Source: Pseudoalteromonas sp. 3D05 (lineage in GTDB: Bacteria > Pseudomonadota > Gammaproteobacteria > Enterobacterales > Alteromonadaceae). Taken from it: a DNA stretch of 61,698 nucleotides. The translations under genes were made by a program, and so were the position numbers. The stretch is from the NCBI RefSeq assembly GCF_002723455.1, contig NZ_PDUS01000023.1:1-61698 (forward strand). The letters run 5' to 3'. Shown one piece after another: positions 9,478 through 18,795 of this stretch; the first letter of the stretch is position 1, and each line of letters starts with the position of its first letter. Below the pieces are notes generated by a model. It was not told the origin of the DNA. It did no database searches and saw nothing but the letters and a program-made list of their open reading frames with translations.

Positions 9478-9711
9478 TTAAAGTACGAACAACAATACCA
9501 TCGCGATACCAACACCAATCATTGCTACAGCATCGATTAGACCAGCTAGGATGAACATCTTAACTTGTAGTGAAGGAGCAAGTTCAGGTTGACGCGCACA
9601 CGCTTCTAGGAATTTACCACCCATGTTACCGAAGCCGATTGCAGTACCGATTGCACCAAAACCGATAAGTAAAGCTACAGCGATATACTTAAGACCGATC
9701 ATTAGTTCCAT
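9478..9711 (-). CDS. atpE: F1Fo ATP synthase subunit c
   Basis: 77 aa from the ATG at 9711. The longer in-frame version begins at a TTG whose own bases form the GGAG ribosome-binding site, so 9711 is chosen. Two transmembrane helices are joined by the polar loop ARQPEL. The ion-carrying acid is Asp60 in ILAGLIDAVAMIG. The Gln/Glu/Ser pattern of Na+-coupled c subunits is absent, so proton coupling is expected. Confidence 0.96.
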   Translation of the reverse strand: MELMIGLKYIAVALLIGFGAIGTAIGFGNMGGKFLEACARQPELAPSLQVKMFILAGLIDAVAMIGVGIAMVLLFVL

Positions 9712-9771
9712 TTTTTTCTCCAAAGTTTCAATTGTAAATTAAAGTTAAAAGTAAAATTGTAAATGTATAAA

Positions 9772-10629
9772 TTAGTGATTATCAGAGCTTGCCATGCTTA
9801 GGTAAACGATTGTAAGCATCATGAATACGAACGCTTGTAATACGATTACTAAGATATGGAATACTGCCCAGATAAAGTGCAACGGAAGTTGCATTAAACC
9901 AACTGCGCCGATTAAGATGAAAATCAACTCACCAGCATATAAATTACCGAACAAACGCAGTGCTAGCGAGAAAGGCTTAGCAACAAGAGCAATAAGTTCA
10001 AGTAACAAATTAAATGGGATCAAAAGAATTTGAACCAATGTGTTGTTTGAGCTGAACGGGTGAAGCGTTAACTCTTTAATGAAACCACCGATACCCTTGA
10101 TTTTAATTGAGTAACCGATCATCAATAAGAAAACACCTAGCGCTAGCGCTGCTGTTAAGTTGATGTCAGTAGTAGGTACGATTTTCATGTATACGTCATG
10201 TGAGTCCATACCAAATGCAGTTTCGCCAACAAAGCCAGCAAATGCAGGTAGGAAATCAACAGGTATTAAGTCCATTAAGTTCATTAAGAATACCCAAACG
10301 AATATCGTTAATGCTAATGGTGCGATAAGCTTGCTCTTACCGTGGAAGGTATCGCGTACGTTGTCGCCAACGAATTCGACTACCATTTCAATGAAACATT
10401 GAAATTTACCCGGTACACCCAGTGTTGATTTTTTAGCGGCACTACGGAAGATCCATAAAAATATAAGACCTAAACCGATAGACCATGCGAGGGTATCTAT
10501 ATGCCATGCCCAGATCCCACTGTCACTACATGCTTTATTAAATGCGAAACCGGCATCGGTATAACACATCTTTGCATTAGTTAAGTGGTGCTGAATATGG
10601 CTAGATAGAGTAACTTCTTCTGCAGCCAT
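9772..10629 (-). CDS. atpB: F1Fo ATP synthase subunit a
   Basis: 285 aa from the ATG at 10629, which follows GGGA by 6 bp; the frame extends four codons upstream to a TTG that is less likely. This polytopic membrane protein forms the proton half-channels. The essential Arg lies in the conserved helix LALRLFGNLYAGELI. Second gene of the operon, 15 bp after atpI. Confidence 0.96.
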   Translation of the reverse strand: MAAEEVTLSSHIQHHLTNAKMCYTDAGFAFNKACSDSGIWAWHIDTLAWSIGLGLIFLWIFRSAAKKSTLGVPGKFQCFIEMVVEFVGDNVRDTFHGKSKLIAPLALTIFVWVFLMNLMDLIPVDFLPAFAGFVGETAFGMDSHDVYMKIVPTTDINLTAALALGVFLLMIGYSIKIKGIGGFIKELTLHPFSSNNTLVQILLIPFNLLLELIALVAKPFSLALRLFGNLYAGELIFILIGAVGLMQLPLHFIWAVFHILVIVLQAFVFMMLTIVYLSMASSDNH

Positions 10630-10644
10630 GTTATATCCCAAAAG

Positions 10645-11025
10645 TTAATGTTTAAAAAAAACGGGTGCAAACAATCCTGTTATTAGCGTAAGTACATAAA
10701 TACTAAAAAAAGGTAACATTATTACCGTAAAATGCTTTAGTACTAGCGCGAACAATATGATTGTCAGCAAAAATTTTAGTCCATTACCACGCTTTAGCGA
10801 GGTATATGCTTGATTTACCTTACTAGCACCCATATACCTGAATGCATAGATGGCAAATACACAGTGGGGAAGTACTGCTACAGCGCCTCCAGCTAATGCT
10901 GATAGACCAGCATCTACTCCCCAACCGATGAAAACAATTGTGGCAGCAACCAATGCTACACTACCTTGCAAACAGATTAATTTAAATGCAGCCAACTGAT
11001 AAGGCGCTGCTAACTTATTAGTCAC
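10645..11025 (-). CDS. atpI: F1Fo ATP synthase assembly protein AtpI
   Basis: 126 aa with about four hydrophobic helices (around residues 11-30, 34-55, 80-95 and 100-122). AtpI proteins help assemble the c-ring or stabilise the complex and are poorly conserved. The call rests on position as first gene of the atp operon, topology and length. Confidence 0.88.
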   Translation of the reverse strand: MTNKLAAPYQLAAFKLICLQGSVALVAATIVFIGWGVDAGLSALAGGAVAVLPHCVFAIYAFRYMGASKVNQAYTSLKRGNGLKFLLTIILFALVLKHFTVIMLPFFSIYVLTLITGLFAPVFFKH

Positions 11026-11077
11026 GTTTCGTTAACCTTATTGGCATTCTATTTGTCAGGGTATGAAAACTGGCGAA

Positions 11078-11105
11078 ATTATACTGAATCCTGCCAGTTT
11101 TGCAA
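11078..11105 (-). promoter_or_regulatory. atp operon promoter
   Basis: On the minus strand -35 TTGCAA (11100-11105) and -10 TATAAT (11078-11083) are spaced 16 bp apart, about 50 bp before atpI. The -10 lies inside an inverted repeat with arms AAAACTGGC (11066-11074) and GCCAGTTTT (11093-11101), which could be an operator or a leader hairpin. Prediction only. Confidence 0.6.
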
Positions 11106-11167
11106 CTTGAGTCGGTGTATTGTGGTGCAAAATAGCGACAATTGTCTCATTTTGGACATGATATTAA

Positions 11168-12091
11168 TTAATGCTCGGAATAGTCTTGGTTTATACGGTG
11201 TAAAATTCCATCTAACTCATCTAAATTAGTGTAGGAAATAACCAATTTACCTTTGCCTTTTTTGTTGTAGTTGATTTCTACTTTGGCGCCCAAGTTGTCT
11301 GCTAATTGCTGTTCTAACTGTTTGACATCTGGATCTTTTTCTAAAGGCTCTTTTTTAGGTGCGGGCTCTAAAATTGAACGAACTAACTTCTCTGTTTCAC
11401 GAACAGTCAACGCTTTTGCAACGGCCAAGCGCGCAGCATCAGATTGCGACTCACCTTCTAGCGCTAACAAACAACGAGCATGACCCATTTCAATGTCACC
11501 ATGTTCTAACAATATTTTAACATCATCGTTTAAGTTATTTAAGCGCAGTAAATTAGTTACCGTGGTGCGAGATTTACCGACAGCTTCAGCCACTTGTTGG
11601 TGCGTTAATTCAAATTCATTCAGTAAACGGCTTAATGCAATGGCTTCTTCCATTGCATTTAAATCTTCACGTTGAATATTTTCAATCAGCGCAATAGCAA
11701 CAGCCGCTTCATCAGGCACATCCTTAATAATACAAGGAACAACATCCAGCTTCGCTATCTGTGCTGCACGCCAGCGACGTTCACCAGCAATAATTTCATA
11801 ACTATTTTCTGCAATAGGGCGCACTACGATTGGTTGAATGATACCTTGTGAACGAATAGAGCTTGCTAATTCTTCAAGTGCTTCTTCCGACATGTCTTTA
11901 CGCGGTTGGTATTTACCTGAATGTAAGAACTCAATCGCTAATTTCTGTAAATCAGACTTTGGACCATCAACTGATTGTTCTATTACAGGTGATACCTCAG
12001 CCGTATCTTGATTTACCGGCGTTGGTGCTGGTTTTGATGAACTTAGTAAAGCATCGAGTCCTCGGCCTAAACCGCGTTTTTTAGCAGACAT
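11168..12091 (-). CDS. parB: chromosome partitioning protein ParB
   Basis: 307 aa. ParB is a CTP-dependent DNA clamp that loads at parS and spreads to organise the origin region. It has the N-terminal motif RGLGRGLDALL, the CTPase/ParB-N segment ending in AGERRWRAAQ, a central helix-turn-helix (LTHQQVAEAVGKSRTTVTNLLRLNNL) and a C-terminal dimerisation domain. It follows parA by 20 bp. Two good parS sites lie in recF, about 16-17 kb away across oriC. Confidence 0.96.
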   Translation of the reverse strand: MSAKKRGLGRGLDALLSSSKPAPTPVNQDTAEVSPVIEQSVDGPKSDLQKLAIEFLHSGKYQPRKDMSEEALEELASSIRSQGIIQPIVVRPIAENSYEIIAGERRWRAAQIAKLDVVPCIIKDVPDEAAVAIALIENIQREDLNAMEEAIALSRLLNEFELTHQQVAEAVGKSRTTVTNLLRLNNLNDDVKILLEHGDIEMGHARCLLALEGESQSDAARLAVAKALTVRETEKLVRSILEPAPKKEPLEKDPDVKQLEQQLADNLGAKVEINYNKKGKGKLVISYTNLDELDGILHRINQDYSEH

Positions 12092-12111
12092 GTTATTTTT
12101 TTACCTCAAAG

Positions 12112-12897
12112 TTAGGCGACGATAGGAGATTTTTTTTCTTTTCTGCGAAGCATTTCACCGGCAAGGGCTAAATAGGCTTTAGCGCCACTTGATGCCCGGT
12201 CATAGTACATAGCGGGTGCGCCAAAACTCGGCGCTTCAGCTAAACGCACATTACGTGGAATAACGGTGCGGTATACTTTATCACCAAAATGTTGTTTTAA
12301 CTGTTCTGATACATCATTTGCTAATCGATTACGTGGATCGTACATCGTACGCAAGATACCTTCTATTTGCAGTTTTGGATTAACCATTTTAGCAAGTTGG
12401 GTAATGGTATCCATCAAAGCAGTTAATCCTTCAAGCGCATAATACTCACATTGCATTGGCACTAAAATGGAATCTGCAGCAGCCATTGCGTTTACAGTTA
12501 ACATATTTAAAGAAGGAGGACAGTCGATAAAAATAAATTCGTATTGATCTGATATTTTTTCTAAAGCATTCCGTAAGCGTACTTCGCGAGCAAAAAGCTC
12601 CATCAGTTTTACTTCTGCTGCGGTAACATCGCCATTGGCAGCAATTAAATGATATTCACCAGAGGTCTCTTTGCATACGACTTCATCGATTGGCTTTTCT
12701 TCGATTAATAAATCATAGATGGTTGCAACATCGCTGTATTTATCAACACCGCTTCCCATGGTGGCATTACCTTGCGGATCGAGATCGATTAATAGCACTT
12801 TGCGTTTTGTTGCAGCCATAGAAGCTGCTAAATTTACAGCTGTGGTGGTTTTACCCACGCCGCCTTTTTGATTTGCTATTGCAATGACTTTTGCCAC
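12112..12897 (-). CDS. parA: chromosome partitioning ATPase ParA
   Basis: 261 aa. This deviant-Walker ATPase of the ParA/MinD type provides the nucleoid gradient that moves ParB-parS complexes. Walker A is KGGVGKTT (11-18) with the signature Lys, and Walker B is FIFIDCPPSLNMLTVNA. It lacks an N-terminal HTH, as usual for chromosomal ParA proteins. It sits between rsmG and parB in the classic mnmG-rsmG-parA-parB order. Confidence 0.96.
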   Translation of the reverse strand: MAKVIAIANQKGGVGKTTTAVNLAASMAATKRKVLLIDLDPQGNATMGSGVDKYSDVATIYDLLIEEKPIDEVVCKETSGEYHLIAANGDVTAAEVKLMELFAREVRLRNALEKISDQYEFIFIDCPPSLNMLTVNAMAAADSILVPMQCEYYALEGLTALMDTITQLAKMVNPKLQIEGILRTMYDPRNRLANDVSEQLKQHFGDKVYRTVIPRNVRLAEAPSFGAPAMYYDRASSGAKAYLALAGEMLRRKEKKSPIVA

Positions 12898-12910
12898 AGT
12901 GCTCTGATCC

Positions 12911-13531
12911 CTAGTCTTTAGAAAGAATAATTAAATGTCTTTGTGCATCTAACTCTGGAACTTCCAATGCTATTTTTTGCTCAAATTTAATGCCTGCTGG
13001 TAATGATTCTAGTTCGTCACTAGGAAACACACCTTTCAATGCTATAAATTTACCTGAATGATCAATTAAGTGTGAACACCAGTCAACCATATCTTGTAAT
13101 GAAGCAAATGCACGACTTAATACACCATCTAATTTAACACTTGGCTGGTATTGTTCAACTCTAGACTGTACAGGGGTGACATTTTTAAGCCCAAGCTCAT
13201 GTTTAACTTGCATTAAAAATCTTACTCGCTTGCCTAAGCTATCCAGTAAAACAAACTGAGTATTGGGTAGCGCTATCGCTAAAACAATACCCGGTAAACC
13301 AGGACCCGTCCCAACATCTATATAATGATGACCGGGTAGGTGAGGAGCAACAACTAAACTATCCATGATGTGTTTAATCATCATTTCCTCTGGCATGCGC
13401 ACAGATGTTAGATTATATGCTTTGTTCCATTTGTTAAGTAACTCAACATATTGAACGAGTTGTTGCTGTTGTTTTTCAGTTAGCGCAATATCAGTTTGCG
13501 CTAACAAAGAGGTCAATTGTTGCTGTAACAC
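12911..13531 (-). CDS. rsmG: 16S rRNA m7G527 methyltransferase RsmG
   Basis: 206 aa, family length. It uses SAM to methylate N7 of G527 in 16S rRNA. The Rossmann motif YIDVGTGPGLPGIVLAIA (about 75-92) is the SAM site. It is 15 bp after mnmG and 13 bp before parA, so it is cotranscribed with them. Loss of this enzyme in other bacteria gives low-level streptomycin resistance. Confidence 0.96.
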   Translation of the reverse strand: MLQQQLTSLLAQTDIALTEKQQQQLVQYVELLNKWNKAYNLTSVRMPEEMMIKHIMDSLVVAPHLPGHHYIDVGTGPGLPGIVLAIALPNTQFVLLDSLGKRVRFLMQVKHELGLKNVTPVQSRVEQYQPSVKLDGVLSRAFASLQDMVDWCSHLIDHSGKFIALKGVFPSDELESLPAGIKFEQKIALEVPELDAQRHLIILSKD

Positions 13532-13546
13532 GGTATTCCTTAATCA

Positions 13547-15436
13547 CTACGCGATTTTGCGTAATAAGCCTTGCTTCTTTAGATACACTAATAATAGCGA
13601 AATCGCCGCAGGGGTGATACCAGAAATACGCGATGCTTGGCCGATAGTGTCAGGGCGGGCTTCTGTTAACTTAGCAACAACTTCATTTGATAACCCCGAA
13701 ACAGTCGAATAATCATAATCTTTTGGCAATACGGTTTCTTCGTGACGTAATTGTTTATTGATCTCATCTTGCTGGCGTGCAATGTAGCCTGCATATTTAG
13801 TATGGATCTCAACTTGTTCAAGCGCCGGTGCATTTTCAAACTCAGATCCTAGGCCATCAATTGCCATAAGATCGATGTAACGAATCTCAGGACGACGTAG
13901 AAGATCTTCTAAACTCGCTTCACGAACTAAAGGTGTTTTCAATAAGTTATTTACTTGATCAATTACAGCATGATCCTTATGGATCCATGTTTCTTTAATA
14001 CGCTGTGACTCTTTTGCGATCACATCCATTTTTTCGTTAAATGATTGCCAACGCTCATCATTAACCAAACCTAGCTCGCGGCCTTTGGCTGTTAGACGGA
14101 TATCTGCATTATCTTCACGTAGCAATAAACGGTATTCAGCACGGCTAGTAAACATACGGTATGGTTCTTTAGTGCCGAGTGTTGTTAGATCATCAATAAG
14201 TACACCTACATAAGCTTCATCACGACGTGGGGTCCATGGCTCTTTACCTTGAACTTGAAGCGCAGCATTCATACCAGCAATTAAACCTTGTGCACCCGCT
14301 TCTTCATACCCTGTAGTGCCATTAATTTGGCCAGCAAAGAATAATCCATTAATAAACTTAGTTTCTAATGATTTCTTTAAATCGCGAGGATCAAAAAAGT
14401 CGTATTCAATTGCGTAACCTGGGCGACATATATGCGCATTTTCAAAACCGGCAATTGATTGTACGATTTCTAATTGAACATCAAATGGTAAGCTTGTAGA
14501 AATACCATTAGGGTAAAGCTCATAAGAGGTTAATCCTTCTGGCTCCACAAATATTTGGTGTTTATCTTTATCTGCAAAACGAACGATCTTATCTTCAATT
14601 GATGGACAATAGCGTGGACCAATGCCTTCAATCACACCTGAATACATAGGTGAGCGATGAAGGTTATTGCGGATCACATCATGAGTTTTTTCATTGGTGT
14701 ACGTGATATAACACGGAATTTGTTGTGGATGATCACTTTGTTTACCTAAAAATGAAAATACCGGGGTAGGTGCATCACCTGGCTGCTCTTGCATTTTAGT
14801 AAAATCAACAGTGCGTGCATCTATACGTGGTGGCGTACCTGTTTTTAAGCGATCAACACGAAATGGCAATTCACGTAAACGATCAGCTAAAGCGATTGAA
14901 GGTGGATCACCTGCTCTTCCGCCTTTAAAATTCTCAAGGCCGATATGAATTTGTCCACCAAGGAAAGTACCAACGGTCAATACCACTGATGGTGCGCTAA
15001 AACGTAACCCCATTTGGGTAACTACACCTTTAACCTGGTTATTTTCTACAATGAGATCATCACACGATTGCTGAAAGATCTTTAAATTATCTTGGTTTTG
15101 CAAGATGTCTTGAATGGCAGCCTTATATAAAGCGCGATCAGCTTGTGCACGAGTTGCACGAACAGCAGGGCCTTTAGAAGAGTTTAGTGTTCGAAATTGG
15201 ATCCCGCCTTTATCAATAGCTTGAGCCATTGCACCGCCGAGTGCATCAATTTCTTTAACTAAATGACCCTTGCCAATACCACCAATGGCAGGGTTGCATG
15301 ACATTTGGCCTAAGGTATCCATGTTGTGAGTCAGTAAAAGCGTATTCATTCCCATACGCGCAGCAGCCAATGCAGCTTCAGTGCCTGCATGCCCACCACC
15401 AACAACGATAACATCAAAATTTTCGTGAAAAATCAT
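13547..15436 (-). CDS. mnmG: tRNA uridine-34 modification enzyme MnmG (GidA)
   Basis: 629 aa, the usual length. With MnmE it installs the (carboxymethyl)aminomethyl group at U34 of certain tRNAs. The FAD-binding motif VVGGGHAGTEAALAAARMG is near the N-terminus, and the signature GPRYCPSIEDKIVRF lies in the middle. It starts 94 bp left of oriC, as in E. coli, and transcribes away from it. Confidence 0.98.
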   Translation of the reverse strand: MIFHENFDVIVVGGGHAGTEAALAAARMGMNTLLLTHNMDTLGQMSCNPAIGGIGKGHLVKEIDALGGAMAQAIDKGGIQFRTLNSSKGPAVRATRAQADRALYKAAIQDILQNQDNLKIFQQSCDDLIVENNQVKGVVTQMGLRFSAPSVVLTVGTFLGGQIHIGLENFKGGRAGDPPSIALADRLRELPFRVDRLKTGTPPRIDARTVDFTKMQEQPGDAPTPVFSFLGKQSDHPQQIPCYITYTNEKTHDVIRNNLHRSPMYSGVIEGIGPRYCPSIEDKIVRFADKDKHQIFVEPEGLTSYELYPNGISTSLPFDVQLEIVQSIAGFENAHICRPGYAIEYDFFDPRDLKKSLETKFINGLFFAGQINGTTGYEEAGAQGLIAGMNAALQVQGKEPWTPRRDEAYVGVLIDDLTTLGTKEPYRMFTSRAEYRLLLREDNADIRLTAKGRELGLVNDERWQSFNEKMDVIAKESQRIKETWIHKDHAVIDQVNNLLKTPLVREASLEDLLRRPEIRYIDLMAIDGLGSEFENAPALEQVEIHTKYAGYIARQQDEINKQLRHEETVLPKDYDYSTVSGLSNEVVAKLTEARPDTIGQASRISGITPAAISLLLVYLKKQGLLRKIA

Positions 15437-15529
15437 TTCAGGATCCTACTTAAATCAACCAGCAAACTGCCAAGGGGAGCGTATTCTACCTATAAATTGA
15501 CAGAAGATAAATGATTAAACTGTGCTCAA

Positions 15530-15860
15530 GATCTAAGTAAGTGATCTCTAATAATATAAAGGATCTTTTAAAGAGATCTTTTATTTCTATTACTACTACT
15601 GATCAGGTTTTCTGTTGATAAGGTCTAGTTTGTATATTAAAACATAGAGTTAGATCCGATCTAAAGGTGTATATATGATCGGATCAACACGCATATAAGC
15701 TCTGACCAAAAGAGCTATTTATACACAGGGGGTAATCGAATGGATCTTATCCCATGGATAACAACCCTTAGAAACGCAGTTAGATCATAGGTTATCCACA
15801 AACCGATCTAAATTCTCAATATATTGTGCATAACTTTAGCTGGTGGATTTACATTAGATC
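15530..15860. other. oriC: chromosomal replication origin oriC
   Basis: Lies between mnmG and mioC, as in E. coli. It has 13 GATC sites in about 330 bp. An AT-rich left part holds 13-mer-like repeats starting GATCT (15543, 15562, 15575; the last matches the E. coli consensus at 12 of 13). DnaA boxes (TTATNCACA) that match fully are 15719-15727 (+), 15792-15800 (+) and 15825-15833 (-). Weaker ones are 15613-15621 (-, 8 of 9) and 15753-15761 (-, 7 of 9). The order of unwinding element then boxes fits an E. coli-type origin. Confidence 0.93.
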
Positions 15861-16314
15861 ACTGTGTTTTTAGGTTATTTATTTCGATCCACCCTGGCAG
15901 CCAGGCTAAAGCAGTGTCTTCTGGTAGTTCTTCATCAAGTATGTTCAGTTCGAGTCGCTGGGCCGTACAGTGCGCACCTTTGCTCAAAAGTAGTGCCTCT
16001 AAATTGCGTCCAGCAAGGTTATAAGTGTCATAGCTGGTGTCTCCTAAGCCAATAACACTAAACTTTAATCCTTGTAAATCATCTACTTGATTAATACTCT
16101 CGATAAAAGGAAGCAAGTTTTCTGGGTAGTCACCTGCACCATATGTTGATGTACATATTAGCCAGATAGTGTTGTCTTGGTTGATATCATTAAAGCTTGG
16201 CTGATCATGCACTTCAGTTGAGATCCCTAATGAAATTAGCTGTTCTGCTAATTGTTCACCAACATACTCAGCAGATCCCATTTGACTACCAATTATAATA
16301 TTTACCAAAGACAT
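15859..16314 (-). CDS. mioC: flavodoxin-like protein MioC
   Basis: 151 aa from the ATG at 16314 (MSLVNIIIGSQMGSAEYVGEQ); five extra upstream codons are in frame but less likely. It is a single flavodoxin domain: FMN phosphate loop SQMGSAEYV (about 9-17), STYGAGDYPENL (58-69) and GLGDTSYDTYNLAG. MioC carries electrons in vitro to biotin synthase, but its main role is unclear. It abuts oriC and is transcribed toward it, as in E. coli, where this transcription affects initiation. The right-most oriC GATC lies at its stop codon. Confidence 0.93.
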   Translation of the reverse strand: MSLVNIIIGSQMGSAEYVGEQLAEQLISLGISTEVHDQPSFNDINQDNTIWLICTSTYGAGDYPENLLPFIESINQVDDLQGLKFSVIGLGDTSYDTYNLAGRNLEALLLSKGAHCTAQRLELNILDEELPEDTALAWLPGWIEINNLKTQ

Positions 16315-16543
16315 AAATTTGCTGATCACTTACTAACTTAATTTGCAGCTATGATAGCTAACTTTATTGCTCAGTAAAGGGAATACTTTCACTTTGTATA
16401 ACTTTTTATGAGTAAAAACTATCCATTCATTTTTGGTTTATTTTAATTTATTGAAAAATATAAACAAAATAAAATATTCCTAAATGTAATCATCTGATAA
16501 AGCTGTGTGTAATTAGTGTGGAACTATTGGATTTTTATTAACT

Positions 16544-17103
16544 GATCAGAATCATTTTTTACTAAGTCATTGATCTTTTTTAGATAACAAAGTGTTTATT
16601 TTTATTCGTATACCTATAAATAAAATGTGGATAGATCGGCTGTGAATAACGATCGTTTGAGGTTATAAAAAAAGTACTCTTCATTAATTATTTTTTCATT
16701 TACAGCAATATTAACGGTTTATTTTTTAAAAAACGTTAAATAAAGACAAAAAGAGAGAGGAACCTTACTTAGTTTTTATAAAAAATATGGCTTTTAACTT
16801 AAAGATCGTCCGTTTGTGGATAAGTTTTTTGTTTTATTAAGTGATCATTAGCACTGTTTAACGTCTTTTTTATTTTAGGATCGATCAGCACTGCTTATTA
16901 TCAAGAGCTAAATGCTTTTTTAAATTGCTTAATTTAAGCGTAAAAATATCAAATCAAACGATGAAATAGCGCTTTTAGCTAGGTCGCGTTAATGAAAATT
17001 AGACTTTTAAATACGCGTGTCAGGTAATCTTCAAAATGCAGTAGATGCTGATAATGTGTACTTATTTAAAGCTTAGAATGAGTCAGAGTGGGCGTTATCC
17101 ACC
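16544..17103. other. second DnaA-box and GATC cluster in the mioC-mnmE gap
   Basis: The 0.9 kb gap 16315-17221 has no convincing gene and is very AT-rich. It holds two full DnaA boxes on the minus strand, 16641-16649 (TTATTCACA) and 16815-16823 (TTATCCACA), and two one-mismatch boxes, 16626-16634 (-) and 17095-17103 (+). Eight GATC sites fall in 16544-16886, where about one would be expected for this composition. It may be an extension of the origin, a DnaA-titration or SeqA-binding region. What is seen is the motifs; the role is inferred. Confidence 0.55.
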
Positions 17104-17182
17104 AGCAATTTGGCTTAGTTTTTGATTTTTTAAATGGTTTTATGCAGAGGGTTTATAACTAAAGAGGTCGTAATTGTGAGTG

Positions 17183-17206
17183 AAAAGAGTGCTTTCACAC
17201 TCTTTT
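17183..17206 (-). terminator. possible terminator after mnmE
   Basis: Inverted repeat AAAAGAGTG / CACTCTTTT with a 6-base loop, 16 bp past the mnmE stop. The T-run after the stem is only four bases on the minus strand, so it may be weak. Confidence 0.5.
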
Positions 17207-17221
17207 AATATAAGAGTAAAG

Positions 17222-18586
17222 TTATTTACCGATACAAAACGAGCTAAATATTTTGCCAAGTAGGTCATCAGAGGTAAATTCGCCGGTAATTTCATTGAGG
17301 AAGTGCTGTGTTAAACGCAGCTCTTCTGCCAGTATTTCACCAGCTATATGCATCTCTAATTGGTCCTTACCTGTATGCAAATGATGGGCTGCGTTTTCTA
17401 ATGCATCTAAATGACGACGACGTGCCATAAAGCCACCTTCCGTTGCGCCATCAAACCCGACACAAGCTTTTAAGTGAGTACGAACTAACTCTATACCTTC
17501 AGCATTTTTAGCACTGAGACTTATCACTGGGTATTGCTGGTTTTCACTCATACCGACTTCATCACCCGATAAATCCGCTTTATTTCGGATCACCGTTACT
17601 CCCATACCTTGTGGAAGCTTGGCCATAAACTCCGGCCAAATAGCATGTGGGTCGGTGTCTTTTGTATCAGTACCATCAAGCATAAATAACACGCGATCAG
17701 CTTGGTTTATTTCATCCCATGCGCGCTCTATACCTATTTGTTCTACTCGATCAGGGCTTTCACGTAGGCCTGCGGTATCTATAATATGCAGTGGCATGCC
17801 ATCAATATGGATATGTTCGCGTAGTACATCACGGGTGGTGCCTGCAATCTCTGTTACGATGGCGGCTTCTCTACCTGCTAAGGCATTAAGTAAGCTAGAT
17901 TTACCCGCATTAGGGCGCCCAGCAATAACAACACGCATACCTTCACGCATAATACTGCCTTGCTTAGCTTGATTGGTCACGTTGTTGAGTTGATCAATAA
18001 TGGCATTTAGATCACCAGAGACTTTACCGTCTGATAGAAAATCGATTTCTTCATCAGGAAAATCAATTGCTGCTTCAACATACATACGCAAGTGAATGAC
18101 TTTTTCGACTAGAGTATCAATATGCTTTGAAAACTCACCCTGAAGCGATTGTAATGCGCTTTTTGCTGCTTGTTCACTAGTGGCATTAATTAAATCAGCA
18201 ATGGCCTCTGCTTGGGTTAAATCCATTTTATCGTTCATGAAAGCGCGTTCTGAAAACTCACCTGGCTTGGCAAGTCGCACGCCGTCGATTTGGCTTATTT
18301 CCTTTAATAGCATATCCAGAACTACTGGGCCGCCGTGACCTTGTAACTCAAGTACATCTTCGCCAGTAAATGAATTAGGACCCGCGAAGTAAATTGCAAT
18401 ACCTTGGTCAAGTTGCTTACCTGCAAGGCTTTTAAAAGGTACATAGTCAGCATAGCGAACTTTAGGGCAACGGCCAATAATTTGCTCTGCAACGCTTTTT
18501 GCTAAGCTGCCAGAGACGCGAATAATACCAACCCCACCACGTCCTGGTGCGGTTGCTTGTGCTGCAATTGTGTCTTGATTAATCAT
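17222..18586 (-). CDS. mnmE: tRNA modification GTPase MnmE (TrmE)
   Basis: 454 aa from the ATG at 18586 (MINQDTIAAQATAPGRGGVGIIRVSG). It is the partner of MnmG in U34 modification. The N-terminal tetrahydrofolate-binding domain (1-120) is followed by a helical domain with an inserted G domain: G1 GRPNAGKSS (223-231), G3 DTAGL and G4 NKAD. The C-terminal CIGK provides the conserved Cys. In many relatives it follows yidC directly; here a siderophore locus of about 3.4 kb lies between them. Confidence 0.97.
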   Translation of the reverse strand: MINQDTIAAQATAPGRGGVGIIRVSGSLAKSVAEQIIGRCPKVRYADYVPFKSLAGKQLDQGIAIYFAGPNSFTGEDVLELQGHGGPVVLDMLLKEISQIDGVRLAKPGEFSERAFMNDKMDLTQAEAIADLINATSEQAAKSALQSLQGEFSKHIDTLVEKVIHLRMYVEAAIDFPDEEIDFLSDGKVSGDLNAIIDQLNNVTNQAKQGSIMREGMRVVIAGRPNAGKSSLLNALAGREAAIVTEIAGTTRDVLREHIHIDGMPLHIIDTAGLRESPDRVEQIGIERAWDEINQADRVLFMLDGTDTKDTDPHAIWPEFMAKLPQGMGVTVIRNKADLSGDEVGMSENQQYPVISLSAKNAEGIELVRTHLKACVGFDGATEGGFMARRRHLDALENAAHHLHTGKDQLEMHIAGEILAEELRLTQHFLNEITGEFTSDDLLGKIFSSFCIGK

Positions 18587-18734
18587 GCGATGAAATAATG
18601 CCAATGAAAGAATGAATGCTAGCTCTATTGTAACCTATGGCTTAATTTCATGCGAATAGCTGTTTAACCAATGAAGTGCTAGAAGTCTGATGTAAATATT
18701 ACTTTATTTAGTTTTAATTAATAATAAGCGTTAA

Positions 18735-18763
18735 TTGCAAATGATAACTATATTCATTAACAT
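18735..18763 (+). promoter_or_regulatory. promoter with overlapping Fur-like box for the TonB receptor
   Basis: -35 TTGCAA (18735-18740) and -10 TAACAT (18758-18763) are 17 bp apart, about 33 bp before the receptor ATG. Over them lies GCAAATGATAACTATATTCA (from 18737), which resembles the GATAAT-type hexamer array of Fur boxes. Iron repression is expected for a siderophore receptor. Predicted by eye. Confidence 0.5.
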
Positions 18764-18795
18764 GTTGCGCATTCTAAATCTTATCGTTTTTTACT

